Part shown: positions 1-5,161 of the stretch, piece after piece
How positions within the stretch are numbered: the first letter of the stretch is position 1
Layout: each line of letters opens with the position of its first letter
Assembly: GCA_030668755.1 (NCBI GenBank)
Contig: DAOVEW010000126.1
Coordinates: 1 to 5,161 of the forward strand
Length of the DNA: 5,161 nucleotides
From: Bacillota bacterium
GTDB lineage: Bacteria; Armatimonadota; Hebobacteria; Hebobacterales; Hebobacteraceae
Direction: 5' to 3'
Translations under genes and position numbers: made by a program
Notes under the pieces: model-generated
Database searches by the model: none
Told to the model about the DNA's origin: nothing
The model's input: only the letters and a program-made list of their open reading frames with translations

Positions 1-927
1 GATGATGCCGGCTTCCTCGGGGCTTGCCCCCGCGCAGAGCGCGGAGGCGATGCCCGCGGTCACGGAGTCTCCCGCGCCGACAATGTCCACTCTGCCCTCC
101 GGCTTCACCGTCGGGATTCGCTGCGCGCTCTCCGGCGTCACCACCGCCATGCCCTCGGCCCCGAGCGTCAAGTAGACGGACTGCCCCACACGCTCGGACA
201 GCGCGGCCGCGCAGCCGATGGCGTCGGCGGCCGCGTGGGACGGCGAGCCGGGATGGACGGCATGGCAGCACTCCGCGCGGTTCGGCTTCACGATGACGTT
301 CCGGTACTTCCCGACTCGCACTCGCGAGTCCCCGAACCACACCACCTCCGCATGCGTCTTCGCCAGCTCCGCCAGGACGCGGCGCATTCGAGTCGTTATG
401 ACTCCGCACTCCGCCTCCTGCACCTGATCCTGCGCGATCACTGCGTTCACACGCGGCGCAAGTGCTCGCAGTTTCCCTTCCAACGCGTCTTCGAGCTCCC
501 GCGGCAGCGGCTCCCGGTTCTTCGTGTCGAGTCGCTCCAGCTCCCGCACACCCCCCTGAGACAGCCGCACGACCGGCTTGCGGTAGGTGGGGGTGAAGCG
601 GTCGCCGCGCACGACCACGCCGGTCGTATCCACGCTGAGCGTCTTCAAGCCTCGCAGGAGCTCGAATCCCTCTCCATCATCCCCCACGAAGCCGACGCAC
701 AGGACCTCGCCAATGCCAAGCGCACACAGGTTTGCGACGACCGTCCCCGCTGCCCCCGGCTGGCAGCGCACATTCACTACCTGGCGCGCCTCCAGCCCCG
801 TCTCCAGCGACGTCTCGCTCAGCGCGGGATCCGTCTCCAAATACTCGTCCAGAAAGAAGTCGCCGACGACGGCCACGGTCGCACGCTGGAAGCCCGAGAG
901 GATCTCTGCGAGGCGCTGCGAGGTCAT
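1..927 (-). CDS. PfkB-family carbohydrate kinase, RfaE/HldE kinase-like, 3' end cut by the window
   Basis: The frame is open from an ATG at 927 to the window edge, giving 309 residues without a stop. Visible PfkB/ribokinase motifs are GD at 22-23 with DEY at 27-29, PGAAGTVVANL at 57-67 (substrate-site glycines and Asn66), GDDGEG at 82-87, KPNRAE at 214-219, TLGAEGM at 254-260, and DIVGAGD at 281-287, where Asp287 is the expected catalytic base. The order, and the stretch RKPVVRLSQGGVRELERLD, resemble the kinase half of ADP-heptose synthase, which phosphorylates heptose 7-phosphate at C1. Family kinases are about 310-340 residues, so only a short C-terminal piece is probably missing, unless a nucleotidyltransferase domain follows. 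The start is supported by TAGGAGGAC just before the ATG, with a further GGAG upstream. It lies 6 bases after the 319-residue gene, so the two are surely cotranscribed. The family is sure. The sugar is not: heptose is inferred, and another sugar phosphate or nucleoside is possible. Confidence 0.92.
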   Translation of the reverse strand, partial: MTSQRLAEILSGFQRATVAVVGDFFLDEYLETDPALSETSLETGLEARQVVNVRCQPGAAGTVVANLCALGIGEVLCVGFVGDDGEGFELLRGLKTLSVDTTGVVVRGDRFTPTYRKPVVRLSQGGVRELERLDTKNREPLPRELEDALEGKLRALAPRVNAVIAQDQVQEAECGVITTRMRRVLAELAKTHAEVVWFGDSRVRVGKYRNVIVKPNRAECCHAVHPGSPSHAAADAIGCAAALSERVGQSVYLTLGAEGMAVVTPESAQRIPTVKPEGRVDIVGAGDSVTAGIASALCAGASPEEAGII

Positions 928-933
928 GTCCTC

Positions 934-1893
934 CTACTCCAGACGCTTCACGACTTCGCGATGAAGTGCCGGTATCGTCATGCTCATGTCCCCCCGGATG
1001 TAGAAGCTCTCCCCGCCATCCGCCACCGTCCGCACCAGCACGGTCTTATACGGGCGGAAATAGTAGCGCGGATCGCTCTTCGGCACCTCCGTATGGACAT
1101 CATCGCCCAGATCTGCCAGATCGAACACCGCCGTCGTGATCCGCCGAATCTCCCGCCCCTCCTGATGCTCGACATTGCGCGCCATGGAGAGAGCCTTCAG
1201 ATACACCTCCGGCCCCATCACCGCGCTCCCCAGGCAAAGGAACACGCCCCCGTCGAGCTGTCTGACGTGCTCTGTGAAAGTCAGAAAATCCCGGTACGAG
1301 GCTCTACCCGTCGCCGCGCCGTCGAAGTTCGCGTGCTCGTGGATGATATCGTAGCCGATCCCGACGTGGACCGTCGCGGGCACGCCCAACGTAGCCGCCG
1401 CTGCCAGCAGGCTGACCTCCCGGTACGGCAGCGCCCGCGCGATGATCGCTTCTCCAACCGCCTCTCCGAATCCCCTCTCTCCGGCCTCGTTCACGATATC
1501 GTTGATCTGCCCTGTTTCCTGCCACAGCCCGAACTCGCCCGTCCGAATGTAGCGCGCGACGCTCTCCGTCGTCGCGCCGACGAGGGCCAGCTCGAAATCG
1601 TGTATGACGCAAGCGCCGTTCATCCCGAGACACGTGACCATATCCCGGCGCATCAAATCTATGAGGAACCGGGAAAGCCCTAGCTTAATCAAGTGAGCGC
1701 CCATAAGCACGATAACTTCGCGCTCGTTCTGCCGAGCCTGTGCAATGCTTGCCGCGAGCTTCGGCAGGTCTAGCTGATCGCAGGGCGGCGTCTCCGCATC
1801 CAGCGAGAGCACGTTTTCCACCGTCATATCGTGATCCCGCTCGGCCAGCGGGCGGACCCGCAGCCGGCTTCGGTCGAAGAGCGATTCCTTCAT
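934..1893 (-). CDS. Conserved protein of unknown function, upstream partner of the sugar kinase
   Basis: This is a 319-residue soluble protein with no signal peptide or membrane segment. I do not recognise a named function. Conserved-looking blocks are MGAHLIKLGLS (64-74), MNGACVIHDFELALVG (91-106), FGLWQETG (121-128), VPATVHVGIGYDIIHEH (171-187), DGAATG (191-196), LGSAVMGPEVYLKA (221-234), YYFRPYKT (277-284) and YIRGDMSMTIP (298-308). Repeated Gly-rich turns between hydrophobic strands suggest an alpha/beta Rossmann-like fold. The layout faintly recalls deoxyhypusine synthase, but that comparison is from memory and weak. Clustered Asp, Glu and His residues (HDFE, HEH) could form an active site. 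The start ATG follows GGGAGG with 8 bases of spacing. The next gene, a sugar kinase, begins 6 bases after the stop, so a role in the same sugar-phosphate pathway is inferred. The reading frame is certain and the function is open. Confidence 0.88.
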   Translation of the reverse strand: MKESLFDRSRLRVRPLAERDHDMTVENVLSLDAETPPCDQLDLPKLAASIAQARQNEREVIVLMGAHLIKLGLSRFLIDLMRRDMVTCLGMNGACVIHDFELALVGATTESVARYIRTGEFGLWQETGQINDIVNEAGERGFGEAVGEAIIARALPYREVSLLAAAATLGVPATVHVGIGYDIIHEHANFDGAATGRASYRDFLTFTEHVRQLDGGVFLCLGSAVMGPEVYLKALSMARNVEHQEGREIRRITTAVFDLADLGDDVHTEVPKSDPRYYFRPYKTVLVRTVADGGESFYIRGDMSMTIPALHREVVKRLE

Positions 1894-1910
1894 GGGAGAT
1901 CCCTCCCTCC
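1894..1910 (-). promoter_or_regulatory. Ribosome binding site of the 319-residue gene, partly inside a small hairpin
   Basis: Reading leftward, GGAGGGAGGGATCTCCC sits immediately before the ATG. GGGAGG with 8 bases to the start is the likely Shine-Dalgarno site. GGGAG (1903-1907) can pair with CTCCC (1894-1898) around a 4-base loop, so the site could be partly masked in the mRNA. The second upstream GGAGG would stay free. The Shine-Dalgarno call is firm; the masking is speculative. Confidence 0.6.
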
Positions 1911-2008
1911 TGATGTTTCAGCCGCCTGCGACACGCTCCTTCCGCCTCCTTGCACCCCGGTCGGCGCGATAGGGAAACCGTCTCTCGGCGTGGTATCCAC
2001 TATCATGC

Positions 2009-2016
2009 GGAGAGAG
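2009..2016 (+). promoter_or_regulatory. Shine-Dalgarno site that decides the UbiA-family start
   Basis: GGAGAGAG lies upstream of the GTG at 2022, with 9 bases between GGAG and the start codon. The other in-frame starts are worse. TTG at 1950 adds an arginine-rich, non-family extension. GTG at 2016 overlaps the site. ATG at 2046 removes residues MFLALIET, and relatives usually carry a short hydrophobic stretch before the RPRQW motif. No convincing promoter was found between 1911 and 2008. Confidence 0.65.
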
Positions 2017-2021
2017 TGCTT

Positions 2022-2894
2022 GTGTTTCTCGCGCTAATTGAAACGATGCGACCCCGCCAGTGGACGAAGAACTTCTTCGTCTTCGCGGGGATCATCTTCT
2101 CCCAGCGGCTTCTCGACGTTACAGCGGTCATCGAGAGCGTTGCCGCCTTCTGCCTCTTCTGCCTGCTCTCTTCGGCCGTCTACATCCTAAACGACATCGT
2201 GGACGCGGAGAAAGATCGGGAGCATCCCAGGAAGCGCACCCGGCCGATCGCCTCCGGTCGGCTGCCCGCCTCAATCGCGTTCCCGGCAGCCCTCGTCCTC
2301 GCCGTCCTCGGCGTCTGCCTGTCCTTCTTGCTGACCCTGCCGTTCGCCCTCCTCAGCATCGCCTATCTCGCCCTCAATCTGCTCTACTCTTTCGTGCTGA
2401 AGCACGTCGTCATCCTCGACGTGCTCGCGGTAGCCATCTTTTTCGTGATACGAGCGGCCGCGGGCGCAGCGGCCATCTCGGTCGTCATCTCGCACTGGCT
2501 GCTTATCTGCACCCTGCTTCTCGCGCTTTTCATTGCCCTCAGCAAACGCCGCCACGAGCTGGTCCTCCTCGAGGACAACGCCTCCGCACACCGCGCCAGC
2601 CTCGTCGAGTACAGCCCCTATCTGCTCGATCAAATGATCGCCGTCGTCACGGCCTCCACCCTAATGGCATACATTCTCTACACCGTGGACGCCCGCACCG
2701 TTGCCGAGTTCGGCTCCCAGCGGCTGTTCTACACGATCCCCTGCGTCATCTTCGGGATCTTCCGGTATCTCTACCTGGTTCATCAAAAGGGCGAGGGCGG
2801 TGACCCGGATCGCATTGTACTCTCCGACCGTCCCTTCCTCGTGAACCTCCTGGTCTGGGTGGGTATAGTGGGGGTGGTACTCTATCTGCGCTGA
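2022..2894 (+). CDS. UbiA-superfamily prenyltransferase, decaprenyl-phosphate phosphoribosyltransferase type
   Basis: A 290-residue integral membrane protein, about the usual length of the family. Visible hallmarks are RPRQWTKN (10-17), the Mg-diphosphate motif NDIVDAEKD (57-65), RKRTRPIASG (70-79), LKHVVILDV (126-134) leading to Arg144, KRRHEL (175-180) and a C-terminal GGDPDRIVLSDRPF loop (259-272). Long hydrophobic stretches suggest about eight or nine membrane helices. Members of this subgroup, such as mycobacterial Rv3806c, transfer 5-phosphoribose from PRPP to decaprenyl phosphate, the first step toward decaprenyl-phosphate arabinose. Here the lipid chain length and the final sugar are unknown, and no DprE1 or DprE2 partner lies in the window. 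The GTG start is chosen for its Shine-Dalgarno spacing and for the N-terminus it gives. A DUF362 gene follows 9 bases downstream, probably in one transcript. The superfamily is sure; the subgroup is likely; the exact donor and acceptor are inferred. Confidence 0.9.
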   Translation: MFLALIETMRPRQWTKNFFVFAGIIFSQRLLDVTAVIESVAAFCLFCLLSSAVYILNDIVDAEKDREHPRKRTRPIASGRLPASIAFPAALVLAVLGVCLSFLLTLPFALLSIAYLALNLLYSFVLKHVVILDVLAVAIFFVIRAAAGAAAISVVISHWLLICTLLLALFIALSKRRHELVLLEDNASAHRASLVEYSPYLLDQMIAVVTASTLMAYILYTVDARTVAEFGSQRLFYTIPCVIFGIFRYLYLVHQKGEGGDPDRIVLSDRPFLVNLLVWVGIVGVVLYLR

Positions 2895-2903
2895 GGGAGT
2901 ATC

Positions 2904-3989
2904 GTGAAACGACCGATCGTCGCAGTGCTGCGCACCAAGCCCGAGACCGTCCTGGACGACTACGCCAGGCTCCTCGATCTGGCGGGCTACCGCGAGCACC
3001 TCGATTCCAAGGCGGAGGTGGCCCTCAAGATCAACATTTCCTGGCAGCACTGGTATCCCGCCTGCTCCACCACGCCCTGGCAGCTCGACGGCGTCATCAG
3101 CAAGTTCCTTGCCGACGGCTGGCCCAAGGAGAAGCTGTATGGCGCTCACAACCGCACGGTCGTCGTCTCGGCTAGGAAGGGCGAGGTCGCCAACAAGCAC
3201 AAGCCGGTCCTCGAGAAGCACGGCGTCCGCAACATCCACCTGTACGAGCCGGACGAAGAGTGGATCACGTACGAGCCCAAGGGGAAGATGCTCGCGCTTC
3301 CCGATATCTATCCCAACGGCATTCGCATACCCAAGCGCCTCGTCGGCTCGAACATCATCCAGCTCCCCACCGCCAAGACGCACGTCTTCACCACCATAAC
3401 CGGCGCCATGAAGAACGCCTTCGGCGGACTGCTGCACGAGCGGCGCCACTGGACGCATTCGGTCATCCACGAGACCCTCGTGGACCTGCTCACGATTCAG
3501 AAGGAAATCCACCCCGGCGTCTTCGCCGTCACCGACGCCACCTTCGCCGGCGACGGGCCCGGCCCGCGCTGCATGGTCCCCCACGAGAAAGACCTGATCC
3601 TCGCCAGCGCCGATCAGGTCGCCATTGACGCCGTCGTCGCCAAGATGATGGGCTTCGACCCCATGTCGCTCGACTTTATTCGGCTTTCGCACGAGGCCGG
3701 CCTCGGGACAGGAGAGGTCAACGAGATCGAAATCGTCGGCGACGACATATCGGGCGAGAAGTGGGGCTTCGCCCGCGAGCAGAACACCTTCGCCAGCCGC
3801 GGTCAGAAGATGATCTACTGGGGCCCTCTCAAACCGCTGGAGAAGTTCCTCCTCCGCACCGCCATCGCTCCCTGGTCCTACGCTGCATCTCGGCTCTACC
3901 ACGACGTCTACTGGTACCCCTGCATCGGCAAGCGGCGCGTCAAGGCCGCCCTCGAAACCAAGTGGGGTAGGCTGTTTCAGACGTATTAG
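2904..3989 (+). CDS. DUF362 domain protein
   Basis: A 361-residue soluble protein whose pattern matches DUF362: ALKINISW (40-47), STTPWQLDGVI (55-65), PTAKTH (155-160), MKNAFGGLL (169-177), HWTHSVIHE (182-190), DATFAGDGPGPR (211-222), ASADQVAIDAV (234-244) and a C-terminal WGRLFQTY (354-361). The biochemical function of this family is largely undefined. Some members carry added ferredoxin-type cysteine clusters; this one has only three scattered cysteines (54, 223, 340), so no 4Fe-4S cluster motif is visible. The His-rich block around 178-189 and Asp211, Asp217 and Asp237 are plausible metal or substrate ligands (inference). The start is GTG, preceded by TGAGGGAG, which overlaps the stop codon of the upstream membrane gene. 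This suggests translational coupling and work on the same lipid-linked product. The family call is firm and the role unknown. Confidence 0.9.
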   Translation: MKRPIVAVLRTKPETVLDDYARLLDLAGYREHLDSKAEVALKINISWQHWYPACSTTPWQLDGVISKFLADGWPKEKLYGAHNRTVVVSARKGEVANKHKPVLEKHGVRNIHLYEPDEEWITYEPKGKMLALPDIYPNGIRIPKRLVGSNIIQLPTAKTHVFTTITGAMKNAFGGLLHERRHWTHSVIHETLVDLLTIQKEIHPGVFAVTDATFAGDGPGPRCMVPHEKDLILASADQVAIDAVVAKMMGFDPMSLDFIRLSHEAGLGTGEVNEIEIVGDDISGEKWGFAREQNTFASRGQKMIYWGPLKPLEKFLLRTAIAPWSYAASRLYHDVYWYPCIGKRRVKAALETKWGRLFQTY

Positions 3990-4091
3990 CTCGCACTTCG
4001 TCATGTCGGGCGGGCATGTCGGAGTTCATCCTGAGCGAAGTCGAAGGGCATCCCCGCTGCTCGTTGTAGTCAGACTCAAACATCCACTCCC
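3990..4091. other. Intergenic spacer after the DUF362 gene
   Basis: No gene or clear intrinsic terminator is visible. It carries an 8-base direct repeat, CATGTCGG, at 4002-4009 and 4015-4022, and then the short interspersed element annotated separately. How transcription of the upstream operon ends is not evident. Confidence 0.6.
4025..4055. repeat. Short interspersed intergenic element with a CCTGAGCGAAGTCGAAGG core
   Basis: The core at 4030-4047 contains CGAAG twice, separated by one base. From memory, nearly the same string (CATCCTGAGCGAAGTCGAAGG and variants) recurs between genes in many unrelated GC-rich bacteria, especially Chloroflexota and similar groups. Only one copy lies in this window, so repetition cannot be shown here. 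Its function is unknown; it may be part of a small non-autonomous repeat or a processed RNA structure. Confidence 0.5.
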
Positions 4092-4120
4092 TTGCCAGAG
4101 CACCAAACCTCGGCTATACT
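4092..4120 (+). promoter_or_regulatory. Sigma-70-type promoter of the ANTAR gene
   Basis: The -35 box is TTGCCA (4092-4097) and the -10 box is TATACT (4115-4120). Each matches consensus at 5 of 6 bases, and the spacer is exactly 17. The surrounding sequence is locally AT-richer than the rest of the window. Transcription should start near 4127, giving a leader of about 115 bases before the ATG at 4243. It is the best promoter match in the window. Confidence 0.8.
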
Positions 4121-4160
4121 AACAGTGACAATGTAAACGCGCGCGGCAACCTTGGTCACG

Positions 4161-4175
4161 GCGGCTGAGGCCCGC
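4161..4175 (+). promoter_or_regulatory. First leader hairpin (weak)
   Basis: GCGG (4161-4164) pairs with CCGC (4172-4175) around a 7-base loop. An alternative fold is GCGGC/GCC(C)GC with a TGAG loop and one bulge. It sits directly before a second hairpin of the same size, which resembles the two-hairpin layout of ANTAR target RNAs. The loop does not show the family's hexaloop with A at position 1 and G at position 4, so the match is incomplete. Confidence 0.35.
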
Positions 4176-4176
4176 G

Positions 4177-4191
4177 GGGCAATGGCTGCCC
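4177..4191 (+). promoter_or_regulatory. Candidate antiterminator hairpin in the ANTAR-gene leader
   Basis: GGGCA (4177-4181) pairs with TGCCC (4187-4191) around the loop ATGGC; a G-U pair at 4176/4192 can extend it. With the A-T pair open, the loop is AATGGCT, which has A at position 1 and G at position 4 as in ANTAR-binding loops, though with 7 bases and not 6. Its 3' half (4184-4191) is also the 5' arm of the downstream terminator, so the two structures exclude each other. The pairing is visible in the sequence; the regulatory role is inferred. Confidence 0.5.
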
Positions 4192-4225
4192 TCCGTTCCC
4201 GAGCGGGAACAGAAGGCGCCTTTTT
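4184..4225 (+). terminator. Intrinsic terminator inside the leader of the ANTAR gene
   Basis: The apical stem is GTTCCC (4195-4200) with GGGAAC (4205-4210), closed by a GAGC loop. Below it, TC (4192-4193) pairs with GA (4212-4213) between two C-A mismatches. Then GGC-T-GCC (4184-4190, T bulged) pairs with GGCGCC (4215-4220). That is 14 base pairs ending exactly at a run of five T (4221-4225), followed by GTTGT. It lies after the promoter and before the Shine-Dalgarno site, so it would stop transcription before the gene unless disrupted. Confidence 0.75.
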
Positions 4226-4242
4226 GTTGTGGGAGGGAAGCA

Positions 4243-4893
4243 ATGGCATTGCCCAATGCAAAAGCGCACCCCATTCGCGTCGCCGTCATCGCCGACTCCT
4301 CGGCGGCTGCCAACGAGGTCGCCCGCGCGCTGCGGAGCTCCGGCTACTCTGTCCGCCCCTTCTCACTGGGTCTCCGCAGCGCCTATGACCGCGTGCGGGA
4401 GCTCCGACCCAGTGTCGTCGTGCTGCGAACGGGCCCGCGCAGCTTTCCCCTGGCCTTCTCCTTCGCGCGCGCGGCCGCCAAGGGGGGCCCCGCGCTCGTT
4501 CTCCTCACGCCGACCGGCTCTCGGCAGGCAATGAAGCTGGCGCTGGACACCGGCGCGCTGGTGCACCTCGTGGAGCCCGTGCCCGCTCAGGCCGTCGCGG
4601 CAGCCGTCAGCGTTGCCGCGGCGCGCGGCGAGGATATGCGCGATCTCAACCGTCAGCTCACTGAGGCGCGCGAGTCAACCGAGACGCGAAAGGTCGTGGA
4701 GCGCGCAAAACGGGTCCTCGTGCGTCGCTTTCGCCTGACCGAAGAGGAGGCCCACCGGCGTCTCCAGCGCGAGAGCCGCAACCGCAATCGGAAGCTGATC
4801 GAGACCGCCTGGCACGTCATCCGCGCCGATGCAGTGCTCTCGGCCAGAGCGCGTCGCGCCCCGTCCGAGGTGCAATCACCCCTCTCCCGCTGA
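4243..4893 (+). CDS. ANTAR-domain transcription antiterminator with degenerate receiver domain
   Basis: A 216-residue protein in two parts. Residues 11-125 have a receiver-like alternation (IRVAVIADS, PSVVVLRTG, ALVLLTPTG, LVHLVEPVP). However, the phosphoacceptor Asp position is Arg62, and the conserved Lys before the last Pro is Glu111, so phosphorylation is unlikely. Residues 126-146 look like a linking helix. Residues 149-200 match ANTAR: RKVVERAKRVLVRRFRLTEE, then EAHRRLQRESRNRNRKLIE, with Ala155, Lys156, Ala170, Leu174 and Ser178 in the usual places. ANTAR proteins bind paired hairpins in nascent RNA and prevent termination, often in nitrogen or amide metabolism (NasR, AmiR, EutV). AmiR likewise has a receiver that is not phosphorylated and is controlled by a partner protein. 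The ATG follows GGAGG with 6 bases of spacing. The gene is monocistronic within the window and has its own promoter and leader terminator. ANTAR identity is strong; signal and targets are unknown. Confidence 0.9.
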   Translation: MALPNAKAHPIRVAVIADSSAAANEVARALRSSGYSVRPFSLGLRSAYDRVRELRPSVVVLRTGPRSFPLAFSFARAAAKGGPALVLLTPTGSRQAMKLALDTGALVHLVEPVPAQAVAAAVSVAAARGEDMRDLNRQLTEARESTETRKVVERAKRVLVRRFRLTEEEAHRRLQRESRNRNRKLIETAWHVIRADAVLSARARRAPSEVQSPLSR

Positions 4894-4962
4894 TGACCCA
4901 ACCAAGCGTGCGGCGGCCCGACCGGCGCGCAAGAGGCGTAGCTTGCCCAGTTCGCTAACGCC

Positions 4963-4981
4963 CGCGGCTCCCAAAGCCGTG
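4963..4981. other. Seven-base-pair hairpin of unknown role
   Basis: CGCGGCT (4963-4969) pairs with AGCCGTG (4975-4981), with one G-U pair, around the loop CCCAA. No T-run follows, so it is not a typical intrinsic terminator. It lies about 70 bases after the ANTAR stop codon and could protect the 3' end of the message. Confidence 0.4.
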
Positions 4982-5080
4982 TCCCGCTCTCAGAACAGGT
5001 ATAGCTGAGCCGAACGTGGTATTGATACACTGCGGCCGGATTGCCTGGCAGCATAGGCGGAGCCCGAGGCTGGCGTCTGA

Positions 5081-5103
5081 GGGGCCGGCCCCGTGTGGCA
5101 CGG
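5081..5103. other. Perfect 12-base palindrome overlapping a second hairpin
   Basis: GGGGCCGGCCCC (5081-5092) is a perfect palindrome. Its last two bases begin a second inverted repeat, CCGTG-TGG-CACGG (5091-5103). In GC-rich DNA such palindromes can occur by chance. It could be a protein binding site or an RNA structure; no function is evident. Confidence 0.4.
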
Positions 5104-5161
5104 ACCGACAACGGGAACGTGAGACGCGTGAGGTTTTCGGGTACCAATTACTAGGGTCCCC

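Larger units (their letters stand above)
4894..5161. other. Right-edge region without a recognised gene
   Basis: No open frame with protein-like composition or a credible ribosome binding site was found on either strand, and there is no tRNA signature. No T-run terminator follows the ANTAR gene. The region holds two hairpins, listed separately, and may be the start of a regulatory region for a gene beyond the edge. Confidence 0.55.

Noticed and set aside
235..1683. A 482-codon plus-strand open frame across the left part
   Set aside because: It is antisense to the kinase and the 319-residue protein, which both show family-like motifs and good start sites. Its own translation is Arg/His/Pro-rich with no recognisable domain, and it spans the junction between the two genes.
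1978..2006. Promoter before the UbiA-family gene (TATCAT at 2001-2006)
   Set aside because: The -10-like box has no -35 partner at a suitable distance and lies too close to the Shine-Dalgarno site to give a leader containing it.
1981..2015. TCTCTC/GAGAGA pairing that could mask the UbiA-gene Shine-Dalgarno site
   Set aside because: Only six base pairs across a 23-base loop; too weak to report as a regulatory structure.
2661..4004. A 447-codon minus-strand open frame opposite the DUF362 gene
   Set aside because: It is antisense to two clearly identified proteins, its composition (Val/Gly/Glu-rich, low complexity) mirrors the complementary codons, and there is no ribosome binding site of note.
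4182..4388. Short leader peptide starting within the ANTAR leader
   Set aside because: The possible starts at 4152 and 4182 lack a convincing Shine-Dalgarno site, and the frame runs far into the ANTAR gene, with no regulatory codon run.
5003..5031. Extended -10-like TGATACACT near the right edge
   Set aside because: No -35 element at a suitable spacing and no gene visible downstream within the window.
4653..5147. A 164-codon minus-strand open frame at the right edge
   Set aside because: It overlaps the ANTAR domain antisense, and its N-terminal part (opposite 4894-5147) has no protein-like pattern.

Overview
The window is GC-rich bacterial DNA (clearly above 60% GC by eye). Genes are tightly packed, start with ATG or GTG, and have good Shine-Dalgarno sites. 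No tRNA, rRNA, CRISPR array, transposase or phage gene was seen. The gene mix is an RfaE-type sugar kinase, a prenyl-phosphate phosphoribosyltransferase of the UbiA superfamily, a DUF362 protein and an ANTAR regulator. Together with a short CCTGAGCGAAGTCGAAGG intergenic element, it fits poorly sampled lineages such as Chloroflexota, Armatimonadota or Planctomycetota. That placement is a guess from memory of such genomes, and the sequence does not prove it.

Left part, minus strand (1-1893): two genes transcribed leftward as an operon. The first (934-1893) encodes a 319-residue conserved protein of unknown function with several strongly patterned motifs. Six bases after its stop begins a PfkB-family carbohydrate kinase (1-927) that resembles the kinase half of ADP-heptose synthase. 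It runs off the left edge, so only its first 309 residues are present.

Middle, plus strand (2022-3989): after a 128-base divergent intergenic region come two genes separated by 9 bases. One is a UbiA-superfamily membrane enzyme of the decaprenyl-phosphate phosphoribosyltransferase type; the other is a soluble DUF362 protein. Together they look like a small operon for a polyprenyl-phosphate-linked sugar or lipid-carrier product, but the substrates are not known.

Right part, plus strand (3990-5161): a 102-base spacer carrying the short interspersed element is followed by a near-consensus sigma-70 promoter (4092-4120). Next is a leader of about 115 bases, then an ANTAR-domain regulator with a degenerate receiver domain (4243-4893). 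Inside the leader, between promoter and gene, is an intrinsic terminator. Its 5' arm also forms part of a competing hairpin. ANTAR proteins are RNA-binding antiterminators, so the gene may control its own expression by antitermination; this is the most interesting signal in the window. The last 268 bases hold no gene, only two hairpins of unknown role.
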